Of a DNA stretch of 64,000 bases, positions 7,869 through 17,474 are shown one piece after another; position 1 is the stretch's first letter, and every line of letters starts with the position of its first letter. This stretch comes from Prescottella equi (GTDB lineage: Bacteria; Actinomycetota; Actinomycetes; Mycobacteriales; Mycobacteriaceae). The notes beneath the pieces were generated by a model. The model was not told the origin of the DNA. It saw only the letters and a program-made list of their open reading frames with translations, and did no database searches. The DNA lies in assembly GCF_020171745.1 (NCBI RefSeq), contig NZ_JAIVAH010000015.1, positions 1 to 64,000 on the forward strand, written 5' to 3'. The position numbers were made by a program, and so were the translations under genes.

Positions 7869-9929
7869 CTAGAAGCGGCCGCCGCCGCCCCGGCCGATGC
7901 GACCCGAACTGCTCGGTCCGCCGAACGATCCCGGGCCGGGTCCGCCCCAGCCGCCGCCTCCGCGCCCACCCCAGTTGCCGCCGCGGCCGCCGAATCCGCC
8001 GCGCAGCATGCTGTCGATGAGGATGCCGCCGAGGATCGCGCCGGCCGCGTTGCCGCCACCACCCGAGACCCCGCCGCTCGGTGGGCGCTGGTTGTCCTGG
8101 TAGCGGTTGACATCCGCCTGCGCGGCCCACAGCGCGCGCGACGCCAGTTCGGTCGCGGTCTGCGCGTGCTGCAGCGCCTTGGACGGATCGGAGTCGGCGA
8201 GCTGCTGCGCCGCCTCGAGATGCCGCTGCGCCTCGGACAGCCGGGTGCGGGCCTCCGCCCCGACGGCGCCGCGCCGGGTGGAGATGAAGTCGGCGGCCGC
8301 CGTCACCTGGGACTTCGCGGCCGTGAGGTCCTGGTCGAGACGCGCTCGTGCCCGCTCGGCCTGCCGGTCCGCCTCCTGTGCCTGCGCCAGGACCGCGTCG
8401 AGGCGGGCGTCGGCCTCGACGACCTTGGTGAAACTGCCCAGCGGGTCGGTGTCCTGGGCGGCCTGCGCGTTCTGGAGCGCGGCCTCCGCGGCGGTCTTGG
8501 CCTCCGCGAGCTGCGGGCCGCCCGTCTTGGCGAGCGCTCCGGCGGCCGTGATGCCCTCCTGCACGTCGGCCATCGCCGCGGGCAGGGTCGCGATGGCGTG
8601 CCGGATGTCGGTGTCGGCCCGATCGACGGCGTCGAGGAGCTGACGGGCTTGGTCGAGCGCACCTTCGGCGGCCCGGATCGCGATCACCGCCGGACCCTGC
8701 TTGCCCGCCGGGAGGGCGGTTGCCTTGCGCCCCGCCTCGATGTTCTGCTCCGCGAACGAGATTCGCTCACGTGCCATGGCCGGGTTCTCGTGCACTGCCG
8801 CGAGCACCGACGCCGGGAACTGGCCGGCGAGCGCGGCGAGGGTGGATTCGGCGGCCGGGATGCGCACGGTGAGACCGACCACGGCCTGCGTGAGGGCGTC
8901 GAGCCGGGCGGGGGCGTCGAGCAGCAGGTCGCGCATCGAATCGAACTCGGTGACACGGGCATTGAGTTCGCGGTCGGCGCGCTCGCAGGTCGTGATGAGT
9001 TCGACGAGCATCTGCCGCTGCTGTTCGGGCGTCTCGGGGATGTCGTCGTCGAGGCGCTGACGGATCGTGAACGCGGACGCGAGTGTCGCCCGGGCCTGGT
9101 CGTACGCCGCGGTGAACGGGGCCGTCGCGTCCGCGCCGAACTCGCCGACGGCCAGGTTCAGCTCCTCCTCGCTGGTGCGGATCGCGTTGTCCATCTCCAC
9201 CAACTCGTCCTTCGCCAGGGCGTCGAGCGCCGGAATCGGCAGCGCCGACAGCGCGTTCGCGTCGGTCGGATCCACCTGGCGTGCCTGGGCGACCGACGCT
9301 TCGAGACGGTCGCCGCGCTTCTTGCGCGAGTACAGGTAGACGCCGGCGCCGGCCAGGACGACGACGCCGATCCCGACACCGAGGACCTTCAGCGACGTGC
9401 GGGTCGGGGTCATCGCATCACCCAAGCCGCCCGCGGCAGCGATCGCCGCGCCCGCCCAATCCTGCTCGCGGAGAGCCGGTTGCACCGAGCCCTCGTAGAT
9501 CGACTGGAGCTCGGAATCGGTGACCTCGGACAGCGCGGCCGGGACGTCGAACCAGTAGTCCCGGTCGGTCGTCGCGACGGCGAGCAGCGCGTCCTTGTTG
9601 CCGAGTCCGCTCAGCTTCGCGGTCTGTTCGGTCCACGCCTCGGGGGACAGGCCGTCGAAGTCCGCGGTGTAGACCACCCAGAGGCTGACCTTGTGCTCGT
9701 CGTACAGGGAGTCGAGGGCGTCCTGGACGTCGGCGCGCTGGCCGGCATCGAGGACGCCGGCGGTATCGGTGATGTGGTCCGGCAGCCGCAGCGGCGCCTC
9801 CGCCGTCGCGGTCGCGGGCGCGAACACGAGAGCGAGGAGGGCGAACAGCGCGGCGACAGCGGCGGCAGCGGGCCGACGGGCGACACGGCGGCGGGGGAGG
9901 GGGAGGGGACGCGACAGAGCCTGGGCCAT
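7869..9929 (-). CDS. TPM-domain, coiled-coil membrane protein
   Basis: A 686-residue protein. Residues 1-43 form an export signal with a basic start and a hydrophobic core. A TPM domain (about residues 48-165, [20 protein letters not shown] onward) is of the kind found in putative phosphatases and photosystem repair factors. One transmembrane segment (about 178-198) is followed by SRKKRGDR. A very long Ala/Gln/Glu-rich helical region (about 205-620) has several heptad-like blocks. The tail (about 630-686) is Gly/Arg-rich and ends in GGGGRF. It matches the position of Rv2345 near dgt and dnaG. Cell-envelope role probable, exact function unknown. Confidence 0.88.
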   Translation of the reverse strand: MAQALSRPLPLPRRRVARRPAAAAVAALFALLALVFAPATATAEAPLRLPDHITDTAGVLDAGQRADVQDALDSLYDEHKVSLWVVYTADFDGLSPEAWTEQTAKLSGLGNKDALLAVATTDRDYWFDVPAALSEVTDSELQSIYEGSVQPALREQDWAGAAIAAAGGLGDAMTPTRTSLKVLGVGIGVVVLAGAGVYLYSRKKRGDRLEASVAQARQVDPTDANALSALPIPALDALAKDELVEMDNAIRTSEEELNLAVGEFGADATAPFTAAYDQARATLASAFTIRQRLDDDIPETPEQQRQMLVELITTCERADRELNARVTEFDSMRDLLLDAPARLDALTQAVVGLTVRIPAAESTLAALAGQFPASVLAAVHENPAMARERISFAEQNIEAGRKATALPAGKQGPAVIAIRAAEGALDQARQLLDAVDRADTDIRHAIATLPAAMADVQEGITAAGALAKTGGPQLAEAKTAAEAALQNAQAAQDTDPLGSFTKVVEADARLDAVLAQAQEADRQAERARARLDQDLTAAKSQVTAAADFISTRRGAVGAEARTRLSEAQRHLEAAQQLADSDPSKALQHAQTATELASRALWAAQADVNRYQDNQRPPSGGVSGGGGNAAGAILGGILIDSMLRGGFGGRGGNWGGRGGGGWGGPGPGSFGGPSSSGRIGRGGGGRF

Positions 9930-9973
9930 GCGACGAATCTATCCGCTGTGGCGCGTCGTCATCGGCGGCCCCG

Positions 9974-10693
9974 GTGACCGACTGGCAGAATCAGGGAGTG
10001 AGTACCGCGCCCAGCTACGACCCGCCGGAGATGTCGACGCGCCCTGCCCCGCGCCGGTCCTTCGGGTCCGGGGTCGCCCGTTGGATGACCCGGGTGGTGC
10101 TCGGCGCCGTTCTGATCGGTCTGGTGCTGGTCGGGGGGACGGCGCTGCGGGTGTGGCAGGTGGCCCGGGTCACCGACACCACCCCGGCCGACGCGATCGT
10201 CGTGCTCGGGGCCGCGCAGTACGACGGCACGCCGTCGTCGGTGTTCGAGGCCCGGCTCGACCAGGCCCACAAGCTCTACGAGCAGGGTGTGGCCGCCACG
10301 ATCGTCACGGTCGGCGGCAAGCAGGAGGGCGACGAGTACACCGAGGCCGCGTCCGGCCGGAACTACCTCATGGACGAGGGCGTGCCGGGTGGCGCGATCG
10401 TCGCGGTCGAGGAGGGGTCGGACACCCTGCTGAGCGTCGAGGCGGTCAGCAGGGAGATGGGCGCGCGCGGGATGCACTCCGCGGTCCTCGTGAGCGACCC
10501 CTGGCACTCGCTGCGTACCCGCACGATGGCGCGGGATGCTGGTCTGGACGCCTGGACGGCGCCCACGCGGCAGGGTCCCGCGGTCATGACCCGAGAGTCG
10601 CAGCTGCACGGAATTGTCAGGGAGACAGGCGCTCTGCTGTGGTATCAGCTGACGCACTTCTCGGCCGACTTCGGGTACACGGCGGGTCAATGA
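9974..10693 (+). CDS. YdcF/SanA family (DUF218) membrane-anchored protein
   Basis: A 239-residue protein with a single N-terminal transmembrane segment (about residues 38-58) and a DUF218 domain from about residue 68 ([14 protein letters not shown], then [14 protein letters not shown] and [13 protein letters not shown]). DUF218 proteins such as SanA and ElyC act at the envelope, in vancomycin tolerance and lipid-carrier handling; the substrate here is unknown. The start is either the GTG at 9974 or the GTG at 9998. The stop overlaps the dgt start (ATGA), so the gene is coupled to dgt. Confidence 0.85.
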   Translation: MTDWQNQGVSTAPSYDPPEMSTRPAPRRSFGSGVARWMTRVVLGAVLIGLVLVGGTALRVWQVARVTDTTPADAIVVLGAAQYDGTPSSVFEARLDQAHKLYEQGVAATIVTVGGKQEGDEYTEAASGRNYLMDEGVPGGAIVAVEEGSDTLLSVEAVSREMGARGMHSAVLVSDPWHSLRTRTMARDAGLDAWTAPTRQGPAVMTRESQLHGIVRETGALLWYQLTHFSADFGYTAGQ

Positions 10694-11988
10694 CCGAATC
10701 CGCGACCCGTGCGGCGTACACCCCGCACGATCTGCAGCGCCGTGTCACCGAGGCGCCCAAGACGGCCGATCTGACGTCCGGCTCCGGGGGCGTCGCGGCG
10801 GCGCAACACCGCAGCCCCTTCTCCCGTGACCGGGCCCGGGTGCAGCACTCCGCCGCGCTGCGCCGGCTCGCGGACAAGACCCAGGTGGTCGGGCCGCGGG
10901 ACGGCGACACCCCACGCACCCGCCTCACCCACTCGATCGAGGTGGCTCAGATCGGCCGCGGCATCGCCGACGGCCTCGGCCTGGACCCCGACCTCGTCGA
11001 CCTGGCCGGGCTGGCGCACGACATCGGCCACCCGCCGTACGGGCACAACGGGGAGAAGGCGCTCGACGAGGTCGCGGCGGTGTGCGGCGGCTTCGAGGGC
11101 AACGCCCAGAACCTGCGCATCCTCACCAGTCTCGAGCCGAAGGTGCTCGACCCCGAGGGTCGGAGTGTGGGCCTCAACCTGACGCGGGCGTCGCTGGACG
11201 CCGCGATCAAGTACCCGTGGACCCGCCCGCGGCCCGGCGCCAAGTTCGGTGCGTACGACGACGACGCGGAAATCCTCGCGTGGGTCCGCGACGGCGCCCC
11301 CGAAGGCCGCAAGTGCCTCGAGGCGCAGGTGATGGACTGGGCCGACGACGTCGCGTACTCGGTGCACGACGTCGAGGACGGCGTCATCGCCGGACGCATC
11401 GACCTGCGGGCGCTCGCCGACGCCGCGGAGGTCCGGGCGCTCGCCGAACTGGGGGCCGCGCGGTTCCCGGGGCCCGCCGTCGACGAACTGGTAGAGGCTG
11501 CGGAGCGGTTGTCGCGGTTGCCGGTGGTGGCGGCGATCGGCAGCTACGACGGCACGCTGACGAGTGCGGTCGCGCTGAAGAATCTCACCAGCGAACTGGT
11601 GGGGCGATTCGCGTCGGCGGCGGTCGCCGGCACCCGCGCGGTCACCGGTCCCGGACCGCTCGCGCGGTATCGGGCCGACCTGGAGGTCCCGCCGATCGTC
11701 GCGGCCGAGGTGGTGCTGCTCAAGACCGTCGCCCTGTACTACGTGATGTCCGACGCCGGGCACCTCAAACATCAGGGCCGGCAGCGGGACCGGATCCACC
11801 GCGTCGCCGAATGGCTGCTGCGCACCGCGCCCGCCGGTCTCGATCCGCTGTTCCTCCCCGCCTGGGAACGGGCCGCCGACGACGCGGCCCGGGTGCGGGT
11901 GGTGGTGGACCAGATCGCGTCGTGCACCGAGAGCCGGCTCGAGCGGATCGACAAGCAGAGCCTCGGGGCCCAGGCCAGCTGGGGGTAG
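10690..11988 (+). CDS. dgt: Deoxyguanosinetriphosphate triphosphohydrolase-like protein
   Basis: A 432-residue HD-domain dNTP triphosphohydrolase that converts dNTPs to deoxynucleosides and tripolyphosphate and so shapes dNTP pools. The HD motif is clear: His81 in [10 protein letters not shown], then His110-Asp111 in [18 protein letters not shown], and a later Asp in [14 protein letters not shown]. The ATG overlaps the stop of the YdcF-like gene. It lies 28 bases before dnaG, the same dgt-dnaG pair as Rv2344c-Rv2343c, so nucleotide control and primase are probably co-expressed. Confidence 0.94.
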   Translation: MTESATRAAYTPHDLQRRVTEAPKTADLTSGSGGVAAAQHRSPFSRDRARVQHSAALRRLADKTQVVGPRDGDTPRTRLTHSIEVAQIGRGIADGLGLDPDLVDLAGLAHDIGHPPYGHNGEKALDEVAAVCGGFEGNAQNLRILTSLEPKVLDPEGRSVGLNLTRASLDAAIKYPWTRPRPGAKFGAYDDDAEILAWVRDGAPEGRKCLEAQVMDWADDVAYSVHDVEDGVIAGRIDLRALADAAEVRALAELGAARFPGPAVDELVEAAERLSRLPVVAAIGSYDGTLTSAVALKNLTSELVGRFASAAVAGTRAVTGPGPLARYRADLEVPPIVAAEVVLLKTVALYYVMSDAGHLKHQGRQRDRIHRVAEWLLRTAPAGLDPLFLPAWERAADDAARVRVVVDQIASCTESRLERIDKQSLGAQASWG

Positions 11989-12016
11989 GCAGCGGGCGCG
12001 GAGCGCCTAGACTGTC

Positions 12017-13951
12017 GTGGTGGCCGGCCGAATTCCTGACAGAGACATCGCGGCCGTTCGCGAGCGCACCCGGATCGAGGACGTCGTCGGCGAGTACGTC
12101 TCGCTCAAGCGCGCGGGCGGTGACTCGATGAAGGGGCTGTGTCCCTTCCATGACGAAAAGTCGCCGTCATTCCACGTCCGGCCCAATCACGGGCACTTCC
12201 ACTGCTTCGGCTGCGGTGAGGGCGGTGACGTCTATTCGTTCCTGCAGAAGATCGAGCACGTCAGCTTCGTCGAGGCCGTCGAGCAGCTCGCGGACCGGAT
12301 GGGCTACCAGATCTCCTACGAGGGCGGCGGCCCGTCGGTGCAGCGCGACCGCGGCACGCGGGCCCGGCTGGTCGCGGCCAACGCCGCCGCGCAGGAGTTC
12401 TACGCGGCCCGGCTGAAGGAGCCCGACGCGCAGGCCGCCCGCGACTATCTCACCGAACGGAATTTCGACGCCGCCGCGGCGGCCCAGTTCGGCTGCGGCT
12501 ACGCACCCGACGGCTGGGACACGCTCACCAAGCACCTGATGGCGAAGGGATTCGAGGCCAAGGAACTCGAGGCCGCGGGCCTGTCCAAGGAAGGGCGCCG
12601 CGGTCCGATCGACCGGTTCCATCGGCGGCTGCTGTGGCCGATCCGCAACCTCGCCGGGGACGTCATCGGTTTCGGTGCCCGCAAGCTGTTCGACGACGAC
12701 ACCATGCCCGGCAAGTACGTCAACACGCCCGAGACGATTCTGTACAAGAAGTCGAACGTGCTGTTCGGTCTCGACCTGGCCAAGCGCGACATCGCGAAGG
12801 GGCATCAGGCGGTGGTCGTGGAGGGCTACACCGACGTGATGGCGATGCACCTGGCCGGGGTGAAGACCGCGGTCGCGTCGTGCGGCACGGCGTTCGGTGA
12901 CGAGCATCTCGCGATGCTGCGCCGACTCCTGATGGACGACAGCTACTTCCGTGGCGAGATCATCTACACCTTCGACGGCGACGCCGCCGGCCAGGCGGCC
13001 GCGATGAAGGCGTTCGAGGGCGACCAGAAGATGGCGGGGCAGACGTTCGTCGCGATCGCCCCCGACGGGATGGACCCGTGCGAACTGCGGCAGCAGTCGG
13101 GCGACGCCGCGGTCCGCGACCTCGTCGCCCGCCGAACCCCGATGTTCGAGTTCGTCGTCAAATCGCTTCTGGCCGAACATGATCTGGATACCGCGGAGGG
13201 GCGGGTCGAAGCCCTGCGCCGCACCGTCCCGGTGGTGGCCCGGATCAAGGAATCGACCCTGCGTGACGGGTATGCCGTCCAGCTGTCCGGCTGGGTGGGC
13301 TGGGACGACATCCCCGCCGTCCGGCGTCGGGTGCGCGACGAGGCTCGCAAGTTCGCCCGGGGTGGGGGAACTGCCACCGCCGCGAAGCGTCGCCCCGTCG
13401 ACACCGCCCAGATCGAGGCGTTCGCTGCGCCGGCCCCCGGGATCGCGCGGCCGCGGCCCAACGACCCGGCGCTGTGGCCGCAGCGCGACGCCCTCAAGGC
13501 GGCGCTGCAGTATCCCGCGATCGCGGGCACCATCTTCGACTCGCTGCCGCCCGAGTCGTTCACCCATCCCGCCTACGCTGCGGTCCGCGAGGCGGTGGCC
13601 GCCGCGGGCGGCACGAGTGCCGGACTCGGCGGCGCCGAGTGGGTGGACGCGGTCGGCCGGGCCGCGGGCGAGGGCACCGTGCACTCGATCGTGATGGAAC
13701 TCGCAGTCGATCCGCTGCCCACCGACGACGACATCGCCCCGCGATACATCCGGGGCGTGCTCGCGCGCCTGCAGGAGGTGTGGGTGGGTGAGCAGGTGGC
13801 CGAACTGAAGTCGAAGCTGCAGCGCGTCTCGCCGACCACCGACTCCGACGAGTTCCATTCCCTGCTCGGCGATCTCGTCGCGCTCGAGCAGTACCGCCGC
13901 AGTCTGCTCGATCAGGCGATCGGCGACACCAGCGGCGAGGGCATCGCCTGA
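12017..13951 (+). CDS. dnaG: DNA primase
   Basis: A 644-residue primase that makes RNA primers for replication. It has an N-terminal CHC2 zinc finger (Cys42, His45, Cys63, Cys66), a catalytic TOPRIM core with VVVEGYTDVMAMH (about residue 262) and the metal-binding TFDGDAAGQ (about 317), and a C-terminal DnaB-interacting helical domain (about 490-644). Two adjacent GTG codons at 12017 and 12020 are possible starts. It sits directly downstream of dgt. Immediately after it the accessory patch with pseudogenes begins. Confidence 0.96.
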   Translation: MVAGRIPDRDIAAVRERTRIEDVVGEYVSLKRAGGDSMKGLCPFHDEKSPSFHVRPNHGHFHCFGCGEGGDVYSFLQKIEHVSFVEAVEQLADRMGYQISYEGGGPSVQRDRGTRARLVAANAAAQEFYAARLKEPDAQAARDYLTERNFDAAAAAQFGCGYAPDGWDTLTKHLMAKGFEAKELEAAGLSKEGRRGPIDRFHRRLLWPIRNLAGDVIGFGARKLFDDDTMPGKYVNTPETILYKKSNVLFGLDLAKRDIAKGHQAVVVEGYTDVMAMHLAGVKTAVASCGTAFGDEHLAMLRRLLMDDSYFRGEIIYTFDGDAAGQAAAMKAFEGDQKMAGQTFVAIAPDGMDPCELRQQSGDAAVRDLVARRTPMFEFVVKSLLAEHDLDTAEGRVEALRRTVPVVARIKESTLRDGYAVQLSGWVGWDDIPAVRRRVRDEARKFARGGGTATAAKRRPVDTAQIEAFAAPAPGIARPRPNDPALWPQRDALKAALQYPAIAGTIFDSLPPESFTHPAYAAVREAVAAAGGTSAGLGGAEWVDAVGRAAGEGTVHSIVMELAVDPLPTDDDIAPRYIRGVLARLQEVWVGEQVAELKSKLQRVSPTTDSDEFHSLLGDLVALEQYRRSLLDQAIGDTSGEGIA

Positions 13952-13996
13952 CGTCTGGTGCCGCCGGTCGGCCGGGAGTAGGCCAGAGTTCGTAGG

Positions 13997-14515
13997 TCAG
14001 TCCTTCCAGGCCCCACTCAGTAGGATCATCGAGTTCGAACTGCCGAGGACGCCGTGCACGTCGTCGTTCCACACGACGAACTCCGCAAACGGACCGTAGA
14101 CGAGGAACGGCACGTCCCTGTTGATCTGCTGCTGGATTCGGTCGACGGTGTTCCGCTTGGCTGTGAGATCGGGTTCCTGCTGGAACTCCGCAAGCAGCGC
14201 GTCCATCTCGGTGCTGGTGTACATCCCCTTGAGCATCTCGACCCCGCCGGTAGTCACCGCGGCGATCGCCTTCGCAGGATCGAGCGATCGCGGCTCGGAA
14301 TACGCGCCGAAGGTGAGCTCGCCGCCGTCCACTGGATCGGTCGCCGGTGCCACGTTGATCACGCCTTCTCGCAGGTCGGCGAATGTCGCGGCGCTGAGGG
14401 CCGCCCCTTCCTCGGAGCTGTCGCCGGCGCGCAGCTCGTCAGTAGCAAACCGGTTGCGGTGGCCGCTGCGACTGCGGCCCAACAGTTTTTACGTCGTAGA
14501 ACGCTGATTCCTTCT
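13997..14515 (-). pseudogene. Remnant of a peptide/nickel-type ABC transporter substrate-binding lipoprotein
   Basis: Three pieces of one SBP_bac_5-type gene survive. A lipoprotein signal with an LLLTSC lipobox lies in one frame (near 14420-14510). After a frameshift near 14400, a typical mature N terminus (GGELTFGAYSEPRSLDPAKA) follows. After a jump near 14245, the extreme C terminus appears (MDALLAEFQQEPDLTAKRN through FLVYGPFAEFVVWNDDVHG). About 390 residues of the usual 530 are missing from the middle. The gene is therefore non-functional by at least two lesions. The reading start is not clear, and no permease or ATPase genes are nearby. Confidence 0.85.
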
Positions 14516-14879
14516 CCTCTGCCGCTGATGCGGCGTCTGCAGTGGACAGGTAGGGGTCGGGGGTGACCGGTGTTGCGGGACATGACGTTGTTGACATTTC
14601 TTGATCTGGTCCGGCTCTCGATGGCAAGATGCTGACCCGGGTGTTCGTGTCCCTGCCGTATGCAGTTTGTCCGAGTTAGAGGGCGGACGAGGAGTCAGAC
14701 ATCCGCCGCGCGAGATCGATGCCTCAGGCCTACTTTTGTCCGCTGAGGAAGTTTGACGGCGCTGTCACCCTGCCTTTTGTTGCTGGTATGCGCCAGCCAA
14801 CTCGCGACAGCCAGATTTCACGTGCGGTCGCGAGGCTTGGCGGTGCGGAGTCCAGCGCGAGCGGATAAAGGAACTTCGA
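14516..14879. other. Intergenic region without a recognisable gene
   Basis: This stretch follows the broken lipoprotein gene and precedes the nitroreductase-hemerythrin gene. It is less GC-rich than its surroundings and shows no open frame that resembles a protein, RNA gene or clear repeat. It presumably holds the promoter of the downstream gene. The sequence looks like decayed spacer DNA of the accessory patch. Confidence 0.5.
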
Positions 14880-15842
14880 ATGCACGAACTCGATTCACCC
14901 CCACCTGCCAACGACTTTCAGCAACACATCATCGATGAGTTCCGCGCGAGCGCAGGCATCGTTGGTGGCCCGTTCCAGGGCTCGTCCCTGCTTCTGCTTA
15001 CCACTGTGGGTGCACGGACCCGGCGCCGTCGCACCGCTCCGCTGGGCTACGTGGACATCGACGGCAGACGCGTGGTTGTCGCTTCTGCTGGCGGTGCGGA
15101 CCGTAATCCAGCGTGGCTGCACAATCTTCGGGCGCATCCCGTGGTGACCGTCGAGGTCGGTCCGGACACCTACCCGGCGATCGCGTCCGTACTATCCGGT
15201 GCGGTTCGCGATCGCTTCTGGAACGAGGTGGCGTGCAGGCATCCCGGCTACGGCGACTACCAGCAGATGACATCCCGCGTGATCCCGCTGGTAGAGATCC
15301 AGCCCCTCCCCGCTCGCGATGGGCTCGACCGAGTGCGCGGGATGGGAGACTTCCTGAAGGAAGTACACCAATGGCTTTCCGCGGAAATGGATCTCGTCCT
15401 CGCGCAGGTCGACACGCTCATCGCAACGGCAGACACCACCACACCGGTGACGCTGCCGCCACGAACGCTCCATGCCCAAATGCGTGAGCGTTGCGTGGCG
15501 TTCTGCGGAGCGCTCGAACGACACCACATGGGCGAGGACTTCGGCGCGTTCCCGATGGTGGCGGAGGCGTTTCCCGCACTCGCGCCGACACTGGAGCAAC
15601 TCCGTGCCGAGCATGTCGTGGTAGCCGAGATCAACGCCTCTATCCGTGACCTGCTCGAGGGGTACACGCCAGGAGTAAGTGATCCGCGTGAGCTGCATGT
15701 CAAGCTTCACAACCTGGTTGCCCGACTGCGCGAACACTTCGCGTTCGAGGAAGAGACAATCCTCGACGCACTCAATGCCGTCGCCGACGCACCACCTTCG
15801 GACAACGCGGCAGAGCCCGAATCTGATTCGGGTGAGTGCTGA
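14880..15842 (+). CDS. Nitroreductase (F420-type) fused to a hemerythrin-like domain
   Basis: A 320-residue two-domain protein. Residues 1-145 match the deazaflavin-dependent nitroreductase family (TVGARTRRRRTAPLGYVDID, NPAWLHNLRAHPVVTVEV, then HPGYGDYQQMTSRVIPLVEI). Residues 155-305 are a helical hemerythrin-like domain with the iron-ligand pattern HQW, ERHHMGEDFGAF, EHVVV and LREHFAFEEE. Hemerythrins bind a di-iron centre that senses or carries O2 or NO, so the fusion suggests F420- or quinone-linked redox chemistry gated by O2 or NO; this is inference. The ATG at 14880 follows an AAGGAAC element. Flanking genes are pseudogenes, but this frame is intact. Confidence 0.85.
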   Translation: MHELDSPPPANDFQQHIIDEFRASAGIVGGPFQGSSLLLLTTVGARTRRRRTAPLGYVDIDGRRVVVASAGGADRNPAWLHNLRAHPVVTVEVGPDTYPAIASVLSGAVRDRFWNEVACRHPGYGDYQQMTSRVIPLVEIQPLPARDGLDRVRGMGDFLKEVHQWLSAEMDLVLAQVDTLIATADTTTPVTLPPRTLHAQMRERCVAFCGALERHHMGEDFGAFPMVAEAFPALAPTLEQLRAEHVVVAEINASIRDLLEGYTPGVSDPRELHVKLHNLVARLREHFAFEEETILDALNAVADAPPSDNAAEPESDSGEC

Positions 15843-15843
15843 A

Positions 15844-16844
15844 ATGACGCATAGCAACGCACCGCTATCAGTTGAGGGTCGTCGGCGTCTGGTGCAACGC
15901 TGCCAGAACCGCCCAATCGCGCACGTCGCGGAGGAGATGGGGATTTCTCGCGCCTGTGCCTCGAAGTGGGTCAACCGCTACCGGCGTCATGGCGAACTCG
16001 GCCTACTCGACCAGTCCTCAACGCCACACCACCAGCCCACCGCCACCGACACCGCGGTCATCGTCAGGATCGAGGATCTACGCCGCACATACAAGTGGTC
16101 GGCCGCCAGGATCGCCTTCGAGCTACAGGTCGAAGGCATCGTTATCAGTCGCCGGACAGTGTCGCGGCACCTTGCCGCGTTAGGCCTGAACCGCCGTCGG
16201 TTCATCGACCCCAGTGGCGAAGCCAACCGGGAACCACGCAAAATCATCGCCCGCCGCCCCGGCCACACGGTCCACATCGACGTGAAGAAGGTCGGGCGAA
16301 TCCCCGATGGCGGCGGCTGGCGAGCTCACGGGCGCGGCAGCCCCGCCGCGGAAGACGTCGGCCGGCGCAAACGAAAGACCGAACGCGGCGGCTACGTCTA
16401 CCTCCACTCCGCCATAGATGGACACACCCGCCTCGCCTACACCGAAGCACTCGACGATGAGAAGGCCGCCACAGCGGTCGCCTTCCTTCACCGGGCACGA
16501 GTCTGGTTCGCGGCCCACGGAATCACACGGATCGAGCGGGTCGTCACCGACAACGGCGCCTGCTACCGCGCCGACGCTTTCGCCCGTGCACTTCTCGGAT
16601 CACGCCACCAACGGATCACGCCCTACACGCCGCGCCACAACGGCACGATCGAGAGATACACCGGATCATCGCCGAAGAGTTCCTCCATGCCCGCACCCGG
16701 ACATCCGAGAAGCAACGCTCTGACGCCTTGGCCGTGTGGAACGTCCACTACAACTACCACCGGCCCCACGGCGCCGTCGGCGGTCAGCCCCCAGCAGCCC
16801 GCGTCACGGACGGCGTCACCAACGTCATGGCCTCATACACCTAG
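15844..16844 (+). pseudogene. IS481-type transposase, frameshifted
   Basis: The frame opens at the ATG at 15844 with an N-terminal helix-turn-helix (HVAEEMGISRACASKWVNRY) and an rve-type DDE core: Asp in HTVHIDVKKVG, Asp in VVTDNGACYR and Glu in RHNGTIERY. Just after that Glu, near 16660, one base appears to be missing: the frame changes, and the normal C terminus (AEEFLHARTRTSEKQRSDA through HYNYHRPHGAVGG) continues in another frame to a TAG at 16842-16844. The intact product would be about 333 residues. No convincing terminal inverted repeats were found, so the element is probably also end-truncated. Confidence 0.88.
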
Positions 16845-17363
16845 GCGGGGCCACGATCGCGATAGAAGCCGGCGAGAATGCCTCCGTCGGCGGTAGGCAT
16901 GCAGACGCCACTGATGTACTCCGATTCACTCGACGCGAAGAAGAGCGCTGCATTCGCGTTGTCGCGCAGGGTCGGTGGCCGCCGCAGCTTCAGGGGCATG
17001 CCTGTCGACTCGGGATCCCACTCCCGGGACTTCTCGGCCGACCGGCCCACCGCGGGGCTCGCTGCCGAGTTGTAGAAGGTTGCCGACATCCCGTGCAGCG
17101 GGCAGATGGCGTTCACTCGGATCCCGTGCCGCCCGAGATCGACCGCCAGCGCGCGGACGAGGGCGTGACGGCGCCTTTGGATGCGACGTACGGCGCGAGG
17201 TCGCGGGCGCTGGCGATCGCGGTTGCGGACGATGTCACGACGATCGATCCACCACCGTTGGCGCGCAGGGCCGGGATCGCGTGCTTACACGCGAAGAAGG
17301 TGCCCATCACGTTCACGTCGAACGTCGTCTGCCACTGCTGCGCGGTCACCGCGTGGATGTCCT
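16841..17363 (-). pseudogene. Short-chain dehydrogenase/reductase, N-truncated and frameshifted
   Basis: The minus strand encodes the middle and C-terminal parts of an SDR: WQTTFDVNVMGTFFACKHAI, the catalytic Ser region (GGGSIVVTSSATAIAS) and YVASKGAVT (the YxxxK motif). After a one-base loss near 17168, RVNAICPLHG... and the C-terminal ADGG block follow in another frame. The Rossmann nucleotide-binding N terminus (about 90 residues) is absent, with an in-frame stop just before the first matching residue. Its TAG stop and the transposase TAG share the 4-base CTAG at 16841-16844. Confidence 0.85.
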
Positions 17364-17401
17364 AACTGATTTTCCTTCGAGACGCATCCGAGGTCTCCTA
17401 A

Positions 17402-17415
17402 AACAAACGATTGTT
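17402..17415. promoter_or_regulatory. Small dyad upstream of the aldehyde dehydrogenase
   Basis: AACAA-ACGA-TTGTT is a 5-4-5 inverted repeat about 60 bases upstream of the aldehyde dehydrogenase start, in an AT-rich patch. It could be half of a TetR- or GntR-type operator. No cognate regulator gene is adjacent, so the role is uncertain. Confidence 0.35.
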
Positions 17416-17474
17416 GCAGACTGTAAGGTATCTCACATCGCTTGCAAGTCAGGCACATTCGAATGGGAGGGTTC

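Noticed and set aside
15816-15832. CCCGAATC-T-GATTCGGG dyad near the end of the hemerythrin-fusion gene as an IS terminal repeat
   Set aside because: It lies inside the coding sequence of the fusion gene and has no partner at the other end of the transposase gene.
13952-17440. Complete genomic island or prophage after dnaG
   Set aside because: No integrase, attachment repeats or phage genes were seen; only isolated decayed genes and one IS remnant are present.
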